Source: Dyadobacter sp. Leaf189 (GTDB lineage: Bacteria; Bacteroidota; Bacteroidia; Cytophagales; Spirosomataceae). From it: DNA of 64,000 nt. The DNA lies in NCBI RefSeq assembly GCF_001424405.1, contig NZ_LMPS01000004.1:182537-246536 (forward strand), written 5' to 3'. Below are positions 1 through 8,216 of the stretch, one piece after another (within the stretch, counting starts at the first letter, position 1; each line of letters starts with the position of its first letter). The notes under the pieces were generated by a model, which had not been told where the DNA came from, searched no databases, and saw only the letters and a list, made by a program, of their open reading frames with translations. Made by a program: the position numbers and the translations under genes.

Positions 1-702
1 CACAGGAGTTCTGCTGATACTTACCTGCTCCTGGCGCAGACGAATGCTTTCCTGAACAGGACGCTCCACGATGCGGCTTCTCAAACGCACACCACCTGTC
101 TCAATTTCGCGCTTTCCAACCTGTAACTGCTCCTCAATCACCGGCAGTGAGGCACTGCGTTCATCAGAAACCAGAGACTCACGTGTTCTGCGGTCATCGT
201 CTGGGGTAATGTCGATGGTGCGGTTGTCGTAAGTGTCAACATCACGATCCGTATAAGTCGTGCCCGGCGTAGCATCATAAGCGGTTGTGGGTATTACGGG
301 ATCCGTGTAAACCTCCGCAGGTACATTTGCTTCGTCCATTGGGATCATCCGGTTCTCTGCGGTCCCATTCACATCTACCGCGCCGTATTGATCTAGTATC
401 GCTGCTGCGGCTTCTGCTTCGGCAGCGTCAAGAGCGTGTACAGTCACGATCGTGCCGCGCCTTCCCGCTTCCGAGTAGCGCCTTGTTTCTTCTTCATCCC
501 CATCAAAAAGGTCTCTGAAAAAATTTCCGACACGGTCCATTACATCATCATTATCATTTACCGTGGACGAACTGCCGTCCGACGTGTATGATGCAGTCTT
601 AATATCAACATCCCCGTCAGCGAACCCGTTTGCCAGCAAATAGTTCTGTGCCTCCTGGGCATCACTTTCGTATTCGAATATTCCAACAACTGTCTTAGCC
701 AT
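1..702 (-). CDS. General stress protein, YflT-like N-terminus plus YsnF/AvaK (DUF2382) domain, partial
   Basis: The gene starts at the ATG on the minus strand at 702 and runs off the window's left edge, so at least 234 codons are visible and the C-terminus is missing. The first ~100 residues (MAKTVVGIFEYESDAQEA...) look like the YflT/general-stress-17M fold. An acidic, Thr/Asp-rich linker follows, and then a DUF2382-type segment with the typical SLPVIEEQLQVGKREIETGG pattern of charged beta repeats. DUF2382 proteins are linked to stress responses but have no known biochemical activity. It is last in a minus-strand run with the DUF2382 gene 41 bp upstream and the YtxH gene before that, so the three probably form one stress operon. 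There is no signal peptide; cytoplasmic location is inferred. Confidence 0.8.
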   Translation of the reverse strand, partial: MAKTVVGIFEYESDAQEAQNYLLANGFADGDVDIKTASYTSDGSSSTVNDNDDVMDRVGNFFRDLFDGDEEETRRYSEAGRRGTIVTVHALDAAEAEAAAAILDQYGAVDVNGTAENRMIPMDEANVPAEVYTDPVIPTTAYDATPGTTYTDRDVDTYDNRTIDITPDDDRRTRESLVSDERSASLPVIEEQLQVGKREIETGGVRLRSRIVERPVQESIRLRQEQVSISRTPV

Positions 703-743
703 GATTTCCTTTAATTAAATAGTTTGTTGATGCGCATGTCCCA

Positions 744-1175
744 TTAACCCCTTTGATCAGGATGGTTTCTCGACACACTGATTTGTTCTTTTCGCAGCGT
801 TTCAGAAAAATGCTGCGGTGTTTGCTGCTGCTGTTTCGTGATATGAACCTCTTCCACCAGCATAAGCCGTTTCTCAACCACGAGCACCTCCTTCATAACG
901 GAGATAATCGTTACATCTCCCTCCTGCCGGATAGCAGGCGGAGCGGTATCAACGTAGCGGTTGATCTCTTTTCTTTCCACCAAAAGCTGCTCGCTTGTGA
1001 TGTGTTCGTCAAACTGTACTTGTTCTTCTACAACTTTCTTGGAAACGGTCACACTCCCGGTTTCCACCAATTCGGTGGTGACTACCAGCTTTTCCTCAAT
1101 TACAGGAATGACCTGTGACTGCTCAGCTGGTAGTCCCTGATGGTTGCCCTGAAAGTTGTGCTCCGGGGCATTCAT
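744..1175 (-). CDS. DUF2382 (YsnF/AvaK) domain protein
   Basis: A 143-residue protein built almost entirely of one DUF2382 unit: the VIPVIEEKLVV motif, alternating charged/hydrophobic strands, then a second strand set (EVLVVEKRLMLVEEVHITK) and an RKEQISVSR end like the repeats of the neighbouring gene. I chose the ATG at 1175. A TTG lies one codon upstream, but the ATG overlaps the upstream gene's stop as TGATG, which suggests translational coupling with the YtxH gene. It has no signal peptide or membrane segment. The role is stress-associated by family and context only. It is shorter than the 1-702 gene because it lacks the YflT-like domain. Confidence 0.8.
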   Translation of the reverse strand: MNAPEHNFQGNHQGLPAEQSQVIPVIEEKLVVTTELVETGSVTVSKKVVEEQVQFDEHITSEQLLVERKEINRYVDTAPPAIRQEGDVTIISVMKEVLVVEKRLMLVEEVHITKQQQQTPQHFSETLRKEQISVSRNHPDQRG

Positions 1176-1537
1176 CAATAGCGATTTTGAAATTTATCGG
1201 CTGTTGTTTTTGCTTCGTCAGCAGCATTGTCGACTGCACCCTTCGCCTTGTCAGCGTAAGTATCAACAGTGCCTCTTGCCTGATCAGCAATTGAATTCAG
1301 CTTTTCCTTAGCCAGTTCAGCTGCGTCAGCCGCTTTTGCCTTGGTTTCTTCCCACTGATTTTTCAGATTGTCTTTTTGCTGATCAGCGAGGTCTTTCAGG
1401 TGCTGACGGGTTTCCACGCCTGATTTCGGCGCATAAAGAATTGCAGCTAATGCACCTACGGTAGCACCAATCAGAAAACCTAATGCAAATCCGCCATTAG
1501 AATCTTCATCGTGTCCAAAATCAAATTTCGAGCTCAT
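1175..1537 (-). CDS. YtxH domain-containing protein
   Basis: A 120-residue protein. An acidic N-terminus is followed by a glycine-rich membrane segment (about residues 16-36, GFALGFLIGATVGALAAILY) and the APKSG motif that ends the YtxH domain. The rest is a long amphipathic Ala/Lys/Asp-rich helix with LEA-like repeats (KAKAADAAELAKEKL), probably a coiled coil. YtxH proteins are small membrane-anchored general-stress proteins of unknown mechanism. It is first in the minus-strand stress cluster, and its stop overlaps the start of the DUF2382 gene. Assignment is confident at the family level only. Confidence 0.85.
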   Translation of the reverse strand: MSSKFDFGHDEDSNGGFALGFLIGATVGALAAILYAPKSGVETRQHLKDLADQQKDNLKNQWEETKAKAADAAELAKEKLNSIADQARGTVDTYADKAKGAVDNAADEAKTTADKFQNRY

Positions 1538-1724
1538 CTTGTATGGTAGTTAGTTGAGCCTCCACAATAACTAAAAATGTGCCAGTACGTGATAAGACTG
1601 TTTACGGCATAAATTGCCTGAAATTCCCCTCAAAAGGTGAATCCTAAACCCCGGTAGCAATGGGAATATGGAATGGTATCAATTTTAGGTGCCGCACCAG
1701 CAGCAAAGCTTACACTCGCTGATG

Positions 1725-4700
1725 CTAGAACCAAAAGCCGAGCTGAACGGAAATCCTGGGCTTTTCCTCGTTTTTTTCTTTGGGTATAAATGCGCCGGCC
1801 GCGATCGTGATCAGATCCACAGGCGCCAGCCAGATGCCCCCGCCATAGTCGAAATGCCAGTTGGAAGAAGGATCGTCTTCCAGCCACACACGACCGTGAT
1901 CAAAGCTGCCGAATATACCATAGGTAAGTGGCAATGCAGGATTGGCGCTATTCCCCAGTCTGACGCGCAGGTCGGTTGCGTGCCAGAAGCTGCTTGTGCC
2001 GTAAAACCGCTCCGTGCGGTAGCCGCGCAGCCCCTGCCTGCCGCCTATGACGGGCATTTGGAAAAATTCATAACCGTCTCCAAAGTTCAGGCCTGTTCCT
2101 GCCTGAGTGGCCAGGATGATATTTTCCCTGGCGTCCAGCGGGGTGTAGTATGACAAATGCGCGCGCAACGCAGCAAAGTTATAGCCTGTATTCAGGTTAC
2201 TCGTCCAGTTGAATGCCGCATTGAACCTGATCCCGCGATGGGGCGTGGAAATCTGGTCTACCCCATTGAAGTCAACCAGCAACTTGGCTCCTGAATAATA
2301 TTTCGTTTTAAAAATGTCTGTATCCAGTCCATTTTCCGGCGAAGTGATAAAGCGGCCCGCCGTTGCCTGAATGTCGTTGAACTCCGCATAAGGTCCCAGC
2401 GCAATAAAGCCGCTTGTTCCGGCGAAACGCTTTTTAATAGCTGGAAAAACGTACAATGCACTTTGACGAACACGGTAAAAACTGGGATCATCCACCGGCC
2501 GCACGGATTCATTACCTATACCCGCGTAGTTGAACGCGTACGTCGGGCCGCGATAATGCGTATCCAGGTAGAAATCGAACTTCTTAAATGCATTGATAAA
2601 ATCACCTGTATAATTGACGCGAAAGGCAAGTGTATGAAAAGCAAAGCTGGCGCCGAATGTCTGAATGGAAGCGTAAGGTTCTTTTTTAAAACCATATTTG
2701 GTCAGACTCACATTGGCACCCAAAAAAACACCGTCGTCAGGGTTATAGCCTGCTATGGGAATGGGAAGGAGGATATCGTAGTTACTTTCCGCACTTCTGC
2801 GCTCGTAGGTATTGAAGCCGTAATCGTTGGTCCGCTTATCGTTTGTCTCCGGCCCGGGCGAAACTGTATTTTCTTTCAGGTCATCATACACGATCGTTTT
2901 CCTGCTGCCTGAATGTACATTCGAACTGTCCACCACGAGATCTTTGCCGGTACCTCCCACTATGCGGATTTTGATCCCTTTTTTCACATCCCCTTTCACC
3001 AGGAATTCGTCCTCATCTCCATTGCCGTACAGGGTTACCACCTCTGTTTGCCCTGTTTCAAAAACGCGGCGAAAAGTCTCCTTTTTAAGCTGCCCCTTTT
3101 TACTGATCTCCGACACGGTCACCCGGGTATGCGCATCATCCAGCCTTTCCACCGCAAAACGCTCCTTTTCCTCCGATCCGATTACATTCACGGATCTGGC
3201 CAGAAATTCATAATGCGCCCTCGCAATGCGCATCAGGTTATCTCTTCGGGTCGTAATGCTTTTGATGGTCGCCGGCGAAGCGGCTTCCCTGGCTTCCTGC
3301 GGCCACGCCGAAAATGCATTACTGATCACACCGTCCGTCAGGCGTGCCTGTATAAACTCCACCTGCTCCTCCCATTGCTCCCAGCTCAGACCATTCAGAA
3401 AAGTACGGTCCATCATTCTCGCACTCCAGGTAGTCCATTTCATGCTTTTGATCTCTGGTGTAAAACTTTGCAGCTGCCGCAAAAAGGGTAGCGTTTGTCC
3501 TGCCACATTGGTAATAAAACCATCATACAATGAAAAAGCCTGGTCGCGGTCACGGGGAATGGGGCGCAGCAGATTACTCCCGTCCTTTTGTTTGATGGAG
3601 GCCCAAGCCCATTGATCGTCGTGCCGGTCCCAGTCGCCGATCAAGAAATCAAAAAGCCGGGTACGCAGCATCCAGGGCTCATCGATCCTGCTTTTGTTAT
3701 TTTCCAAAATGCTCTCAACCACATCGGGGGTACTGATGATCTTATCGGCATTCCCGAAATAGGCAGCGTCTTTCCACTTTTTGCCGTCGGGCCGCTCCTC
3801 AAACAAATTCATGGTGCCGCCAAAAACGGGATTATAGCTGGCAAGCGCGGGCTGGGCAGGTACATACACCAGCTTCGGGTTGGTGTGATACACCTGAATA
3901 GCCTCCGCCATTGACGGCATTGCCAGCGGTGCAAATGGATTGGTGGACAGGAAATTATCTTCTACCACGTATTTGGCAGCCGTCATTTTGTTGAATGGAG
4001 CCGGCAAAAACCGCGTTACATCTTTCGTCAGTCCGCGCAGTACGTATTCTTTTCCGTCCTTGGCGCGCAGCCGGAGCGAGTTGGTCTGGTTGCCGCCACC
4101 CTGTTTTACCGGCGTCAGTCCTCCCAAAGTCTGGTCAAGATCCATGACCGGAAATGTGTATTTGCGTGTGTAAAGGTCCCTGTTGTGCGTACCGAATAAG
4201 GCTTTGTGAAATTTACCCACTGGCTTCACTACCGTTTTGCTCACAAATTGCAAGCTGGAATCCGCCTGCTGCGCATATTCTGCAAAATGCGTTGCGGGAT
4301 CGATTGCCGCCACTTTAAGCGCGTCTTTGACTTTCTTCTGAAATATTACTTTTGCATCTTTCCCGTCTTTACTGACCTCCCAATACCGGACCCAGGTCTC
4401 TCCGCCTTCATAAAAACTGAGCGTACTGAAACCGACAGACGTGGAAGCAAACTGCGAACCTTTGCCCATTCCGACGGGGCTGTTTTTTGAGCCGCTGCCG
4501 CTTACAATCATTTTCTGGTCGTCGTTCTCTATATATTGCAACGTATGTTCGTGCCCACTGGCAATGATGAAGTTCCCATTCTTTTTAGCCCCCGCCAGAA
4601 TGGCCGTTCTCAGATCTTTATAATGCTGATTGGCCACATCCTGCCTGGAACCGATGGTACCCCGGAAAATAGCCGCCAGACTACCGATCACCGGAAGCGG

Positions 4701-5513
4701 GATGTACAATTTTGGATTGATATCAGTGAGCGGAAATAAATGCTGCCTGAAAGTATACTTGCCACCGTGCGGACCGTAGGTATAAGGCGGGTGATGCATG
4801 GCGATCACCACGTTCTTGTTTCTGTACTTACGGACTACGTTCTCAAACACAAACCTGAAATGTTCGCGGTTCTTGATTTCGCAGCCGTCATTGATCCTGG
4901 GATCTTTATCCCAGTCGGCCAGCCACCACTGCGAATCCACCACAATGATCACTACATTGTCGTTAAGCTCCACCACTTCCGGGCCGGAGCACGCGTCGAG
5001 CGGGAGAAAATAGTTTTCATAGTCCTCCTTATCCGTTTTCCCGCGGCGCGAATTGAGATATTCCTGCACATATTTCTGCTGGCGCTTTACCCCCTTGATC
5101 CCCCAACCACGCCAGTCGTGGTTACCGGGCAGAAAAATGGGATATCCTTTGAACCCGTCAAGTGTTTCCAGCTGGGAGTCGATCCGGTACTCGGCCACTT
5201 TTCGTTTGGCCGAATCCTCTGCGGGCGGCATACCGTATTCGTAAATATTGTCCCCCATAAACAATGCGGAACTTTCTTTCGGCTCAGTGGCCAGCTTTGC
5301 TTTGAGGTATTCCAAAACTGGTGCCGGATGCTCGGGGGAGTCATTTCCTGCGTCCCCGATCAGGTACATCGTGTGTTTGAGCTTCAACGAAGGATCGGGT
5401 GCATTTGACTGCCAGTCCTGTGCCTCCCGGGAGTAGCGGGTGCGGTAGCCTGCGCAGGATGCAAGTATGGATGAAATGATTAAGAGAAAACCAAATCGTA
5501 ATAGTCGGGGCAT
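1725..5513 (-). CDS. Outer-membrane lipoprotein: metallophosphoesterase, kinase-like region, BamA/TamA-type barrel
   Basis: A 1262-residue protein. I took the ATG at 5513, because the frame extends upstream only to a TTG and this ATG gives a clean lipoprotein signal (LASC, Cys20). Residues ~48-330 carry all the calcineurin-like phosphoesterase motifs: GDAGN (53-57), GDN (87-89), GNHDW (130-134), HHP (240-242), GHEH (320-323). Residues ~440-690 are unassigned by standard reading but contain GDWDRHDDQW (626-635) and IPRDRDQAF (652-660). This spacing resembles the catalytic and metal-binding loops of CotH/Fam20-type atypical kinases. Residues ~850-870 have a GGTGKD turn. From ~906 to the terminal Phe runs a beta-barrel with the GLRGYR motif (1161-1166) typical of BamA/TamA/Omp85 proteins. 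The first and last domains are confident; the kinase-like call is inference. The gene stands alone, 50 bp after an HxlR gene on the same strand. Confidence 0.85.
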   Translation of the reverse strand: MPRLLRFGFLLIISSILASCAGYRTRYSREAQDWQSNAPDPSLKLKHTMYLIGDAGNDSPEHPAPVLEYLKAKLATEPKESSALFMGDNIYEYGMPPAEDSAKRKVAEYRIDSQLETLDGFKGYPIFLPGNHDWRGWGIKGVKRQQKYVQEYLNSRRGKTDKEDYENYFLPLDACSGPEVVELNDNVVIIVVDSQWWLADWDKDPRINDGCEIKNREHFRFVFENVVRKYRNKNVVIAMHHPPYTYGPHGGKYTFRQHLFPLTDINPKLYIPLPVIGSLAAIFRGTIGSRQDVANQHYKDLRTAILAGAKKNGNFIIASGHEHTLQYIENDDQKMIVSGSGSKNSPVGMGKGSQFASTSVGFSTLSFYEGGETWVRYWEVSKDGKDAKVIFQKKVKDALKVAAIDPATHFAEYAQQADSSLQFVSKTVVKPVGKFHKALFGTHNRDLYTRKYTFPVMDLDQTLGGLTPVKQGGGNQTNSLRLRAKDGKEYVLRGLTKDVTRFLPAPFNKMTAAKYVVEDNFLSTNPFAPLAMPSMAEAIQVYHTNPKLVYVPAQPALASYNPVFGGTMNLFEERPDGKKWKDAAYFGNADKIISTPDVVESILENNKSRIDEPWMLRTRLFDFLIGDWDRHDDQWAWASIKQKDGSNLLRPIPRDRDQAFSLYDGFITNVAGQTLPFLRQLQSFTPEIKSMKWTTWSARMMDRTFLNGLSWEQWEEQVEFIQARLTDGVISNAFSAWPQEAREAASPATIKSITTRRDNLMRIARAHYEFLARSVNVIGSEEKERFAVERLDDAHTRVTVSEISKKGQLKKETFRRVFETGQTEVVTLYGNGDEDEFLVKGDVKKGIKIRIVGGTGKDLVVDSSNVHSGSRKTIVYDDLKENTVSPGPETNDKRTNDYGFNTYERRSAESNYDILLPIPIAGYNPDDGVFLGANVSLTKYGFKKEPYASIQTFGASFAFHTLAFRVNYTGDFINAFKKFDFYLDTHYRGPTYAFNYAGIGNESVRPVDDPSFYRVRQSALYVFPAIKKRFAGTSGFIALGPYAEFNDIQATAGRFITSPENGLDTDIFKTKYYSGAKLLVDFNGVDQISTPHRGIRFNAAFNWTSNLNTGYNFAALRAHLSYYTPLDARENIILATQAGTGLNFGDGYEFFQMPVIGGRQGLRGYRTERFYGTSSFWHATDLRVRLGNSANPALPLTYGIFGSFDHGRVWLEDDPSSNWHFDYGGGIWLAPVDLITIAAGAFIPKEKNEEKPRISVQLGFWF

Positions 5514-5563
5514 AGCGTAATTCTTAAAATAATGAAGCAATTTCTCATTGACCGGCGAATACG

Positions 5564-5902
5564 CTAACTGCCGATTACCTGCTTCCTGTGGGCCAAACCC
5601 CAGAAATGCAGTTCGTCGAGCACTTTTTCAAGCGATAACCCGTGCGGGGTTATGGTATATTCGACAGTAGGCGGGAATGTGTCATAAACATCCCGTTTGA
5701 TAAGCTGGTTTGCTTCCAGGCTCTTTAATTCTTTTGACAATGTCTTATCAGTGATCCCGTTAACTGCCCTGGCAATTTCCTTGAACCGCTTCGGCCGCTC
5801 GGACAGTGTAAACAGGATCAACAATTTCCACCGGCCGTTCAGAGCTTCGAGCGCATCACTGATCGTGAGCATTGTTTTGGGGCAACCACCTTTTGCTAAC
5901 AT
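5564..5902 (-). CDS. HxlR-family winged-helix transcriptional regulator
   Basis: A 112-residue protein starting at the ATG at 5902 (MLAKGGCPKTML). The frame is open for another 150 bases upstream, but that would overlap the divergent DoxX gene and family members are ~110 residues. It has the HxlR hallmarks: an early Cys (GGCP), ALNGRWKLLILFTL, RPKRFKEIARAVNGITDKTLSKEL as the recognition region (shown here only by its ends in the sequence), and the wing ending PPTVEYTITPHG. HxlR proteins such as YodB use the N-terminal Cys to sense electrophiles or oxidants. It is divergent from the DoxX gene at 6015, with a palindromic intergenic region (5920-5976) that probably controls both genes. Confidence 0.9.
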   Translation of the reverse strand: MLAKGGCPKTMLTISDALEALNGRWKLLILFTLSERPKRFKEIARAVNGITDKTLSKELKSLEANQLIKRDVYDTFPPTVEYTITPHGLSLEKVLDELHFWGLAHRKQVIGS

Positions 5903-5919
5903 CTGTTTTCTTGTTTGCG

Positions 5920-5976
5920 TTACTATCCTTTCGGATAGCGCTATCCAAACAGGAAGCGCTATCGAAGCGATAGTAA
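5920..5976. promoter_or_regulatory. Palindromic operator candidate between hxlR-like and doxX-like genes
   Basis: The outer arms TTACTATC (5920-5927) and GATAGTAA (5969-5976) are exact inverted repeats. Inside lie the perfect 14-bp palindrome GGATAGCGCTATCC (5933-5946) and CTATCG-AAG-CGATAG (5959-5973). The CTATC/GATAG half-site therefore occurs five times in alternating orientation. ACTAT...ATAGT symmetry resembles the YodB-type HxlR operator as I recall it. It sits 17 bp upstream of the regulator's ATG and 38 bp upstream of the DoxX ATG, which suits autoregulation plus control of DoxX. Confidence 0.6.
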
Positions 5977-6014
5977 AGGTACCTAGTTTTGCCTTCAATC
6001 TAAACAACTCAGAA

Positions 6015-6398
6015 ATGACTGGCAAACAACCTGTTTCAAAAACAAGGAACACATTATTATGGACTGCGCAGGTACTGCTGGCGGCTACGCTCGTTTGGGC
6101 TTCTTTTATGAAACTTTTTAAGCCTGCCGACGAATTGGCGCAAATGTGGCCCTGGGCCGCAGATCATCCCGGATTGGTAAAGTTCACAGGAATAGTAGAC
6201 CTGCTCGCGGCGGCGGGGTTAATCCTTCCGATGCTCCTGGGCATCAGGCCGCAACTCACACGATATGCCGCCTTCGGGGTTGTTGCATTGATGGCAGCTG
6301 CGGTTGCTTTTCACCTTCTCAGGTCAGAGGGTTCCAGTATCGCATTTAACCTTGTCTTCGCGCTGATCGCCGGGTTTATTGCCCGGGGAAGAAGGTGA
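6015..6398 (+). CDS. DoxX-family membrane protein
   Basis: A 127-residue membrane protein starting at the ATG at 6015, since longer upstream extensions would run across the HxlR gene. Four hydrophobic segments are visible: LLWTAQVLLAATLVWASFM, the LVKFTGIVDLLAAAGLILP region, the YAAFGVVALMAAAVAFHLL region and a C-terminal FNLVFALIAGFIA. The FMKLFKP and FTGIVDLLAAAGLILP signatures fit DoxX/DoxX-like proteins. Their role is not settled; links to redox and sulfur stress have been reported for some members. Divergence from an HxlR regulator, typically a redox or electrophile sensor, supports a stress-induced function here. Confidence 0.8.
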   Translation: MTGKQPVSKTRNTLLWTAQVLLAATLVWASFMKLFKPADELAQMWPWAADHPGLVKFTGIVDLLAAAGLILPMLLGIRPQLTRYAAFGVVALMAAAVAFHLLRSEGSSIAFNLVFALIAGFIARGRR

Positions 6399-6428
6399 TC
6401 TTGGCCGGAATATTCAGGAGCTGCGTGA

Positions 6429-7130
6429 CTAAAAACTCGTCGTGATCATCAGCTGGATCACGTTCGTTGCGACATCCCCATCCTGCTCCCGCTGATACCA
6501 ATACATATAGCCCAGCTCCGTGTCGATCTTCTCGCTCCATCGGTAACCGACCGAGCCTAAAACTCTGTTTTGATCGAAAAATGAATTGTTCACGTGACTT
6601 TTATGGGAAACGTTCACGAAAAGTTCATCCTGAAAATTGAGGTATAACCCTCTTTTAAAATCGTCCTGAGCGAAAATGGGGATCTGAAAAGCGGTAAATG
6701 CCCGCGCACGTTGCGAAAACAGTACCTGCTCTGACTTTACAAACCGCTGCTCAAATCGCCCGCGCACCGTCCATTCGGTTAGCCCGAGTTTGGTAGACAG
6801 CTGATACTGCTGGTAAATGCGGTGTTCCGGCTGGAATTGAACTTCGTTATTTTCGCGTTCCCAATCATTTTTTGACGCATAACCCAATGCAAACGCGTTT
6901 TGATCATTTACACGATAGCCCGCCGCCGCCCGTAAAAGCAGCGTATTTACTAACCTGAACTGATCTCCCGTGCGGACCTGCGCATCAAAAAGAAGGTCCC
7001 ACTTCTTACCCAGCTGCTGCGTGTGTGAAAGAAAGGTCCAGCCGCTGTTCGCATTTTGTGCCAAAACATGGAAGTGTGTACATATCAGCACGAATGCAGT
7101 AATAAAAATCCTGAATGGAGTAACCATCAT
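6429..7130 (-). CDS. DUF2490 outer-membrane beta-barrel protein
   Basis: A 233-residue protein with a signal peptide (cleavage after HVLAQ, about residue 25), followed by alternating amphipathic strands and a C-terminal Phe (QLMITTSF), as expected of an outer-membrane barrel. The strand pattern (GYRVNDQNAFALGYA, RFEQRFV, GYRWSEKIDTELGYMYWYQ) is typical of DUF2490. The function is unknown across the family. Two consecutive ATGs exist (7130 and 7127). The 45-bp gap from selD on the same strand allows co-transcription, but nothing links it functionally to selenium. Confidence 0.8.
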   Translation of the reverse strand: MMVTPFRIFITAFVLICTHFHVLAQNANSGWTFLSHTQQLGKKWDLLFDAQVRTGDQFRLVNTLLLRAAAGYRVNDQNAFALGYASKNDWERENNEVQFQPEHRIYQQYQLSTKLGLTEWTVRGRFEQRFVKSEQVLFSQRARAFTAFQIPIFAQDDFKRGLYLNFQDELFVNVSHKSHVNNSFFDQNRVLGSVGYRWSEKIDTELGYMYWYQREQDGDVATNVIQLMITTSF

Positions 7131-7175
7131 TTCTGTCGGTTTTAGATTGGTTATCCTTCATCAACCAAGAGGTAT

Positions 7176-8216
7176 TTACTTTACCTGAATAAGCGGCCCG
7201 TCATTCTGGCTGGTCAGCGTGCCAAAGCAGGTGAGGTCGTAGCCCATCGTGCGGAGTTCTGTTTCAAAATGCTCAGCTTGCTGCCCTTCTACTGCGATCA
7301 GCAAGCCGCCGCTCGTTTGAGGATCAGCCAGAATGTAGCGTTGCTTTTCGGTGAGCTCGCCTATTTTGTGACCATAACTATTCCAGTTACGCTGCGTTCC
7401 GCCGGGAAAGCAGTTTTGTTCCAGATAATAGGGAAGCGAGCCAATCACCGGCACTTTGTCAAACTCGATCTCGGCAGTCAATCCGCTTCCTTCGCACATT
7501 TCCGAAAGGTGGCCCAGCAGGCCAAATCCGGTCACGTCGGTGAGTGCTTTAACAGCCGGCATTTTACCCAGTGCCTCTCCCAGGTTATTCAGCTTCGTCA
7601 TACTTTCCAGCGCAATGGCCGCGTCTGCGTCCCGCAAAATGCCGCGTTTTTGCGCTGTTGACAGGATACCCACGCCCAGTGGCTTCGTCAGATACAATCT
7701 GCAACTTTCCGTAGCTGTTGAATTCTGTTTCAGGTGTTCAATCTGCACCATCCCGTTCACAGCCAGGCCGAAGACAGGTTCAGGGCAGTCGATACTATGT
7801 CCGCCCGCGAGCGTGATTCCGGCTTTCGCACACACAGCTCTTGCACCTTCCAGCACGCGCTGTGCTACTTCGGCAGGAAGCTTGTCCACCGGCCAGCCCA
7901 GTATCGCGATCGCCAGCACAGGTTTCCCGCCCATTGCATACACGTCACTGATCGCATTGGTGGAAGCAATGCGCCCGAATTCAAATGCATCGTCCACAAT
8001 GGGCATGAAAAAGTCGGTCGTCGAGATCAGCGCGGTACCGTTTCCCAGGTCGAGCACTGCTGCATCGTCCCTTTTGTCATTACCTACCAGCAGGCGCGGG
8101 TCAATAGCTGCGGGCACGGAACTATGTAAAATCGTATCCAGAACGGCAGGGCTGATTTTGCATCCGCAGCCCGCGCCGTGCGAGTACTGGGTTAACTTAA
8201 TGTCATTGATGTTCAT
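7176..8216 (-). CDS. selD: Selenide, water dikinase (selenophosphate synthetase)
   Basis: A 346-residue protein, the usual SelD length. It makes selenophosphate from selenide and ATP, the selenium donor for selenouridine or selenocysteine synthesis. The N-terminus carries HGAGCGCK with Cys17 and Lys20, matching the catalytic Cys/Lys pair of E. coli SelD, so this is a Cys form rather than a Sec form. The ATP-binding elements DDAAVLDLG, TTDFF and LAGGHSIDCPEPVFGL follow, and TDVTGFGLLGH and DPQTSGGLLI mark the C-terminal half. The start ATG overlaps the mnmH stop by four bases (ATGA), a translationally coupled operon. With mnmH next door the product is most likely spent on tRNA 2-selenouridine. 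Confidence 0.95.
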   Translation of the reverse strand: MNINDIKLTQYSHGAGCGCKISPAVLDTILHSSVPAAIDPRLLVGNDKRDDAAVLDLGNGTALISTTDFFMPIVDDAFEFGRIASTNAISDVYAMGGKPVLAIAILGWPVDKLPAEVAQRVLEGARAVCAKAGITLAGGHSIDCPEPVFGLAVNGMVQIEHLKQNSTATESCRLYLTKPLGVGILSTAQKRGILRDADAAIALESMTKLNNLGEALGKMPAVKALTDVTGFGLLGHLSEMCEGSGLTAEIEFDKVPVIGSLPYYLEQNCFPGGTQRNWNSYGHKIGELTEKQRYILADPQTSGGLLIAVEGQQAEHFETELRTMGYDLTCFGTLTSQNDGPLIQVK

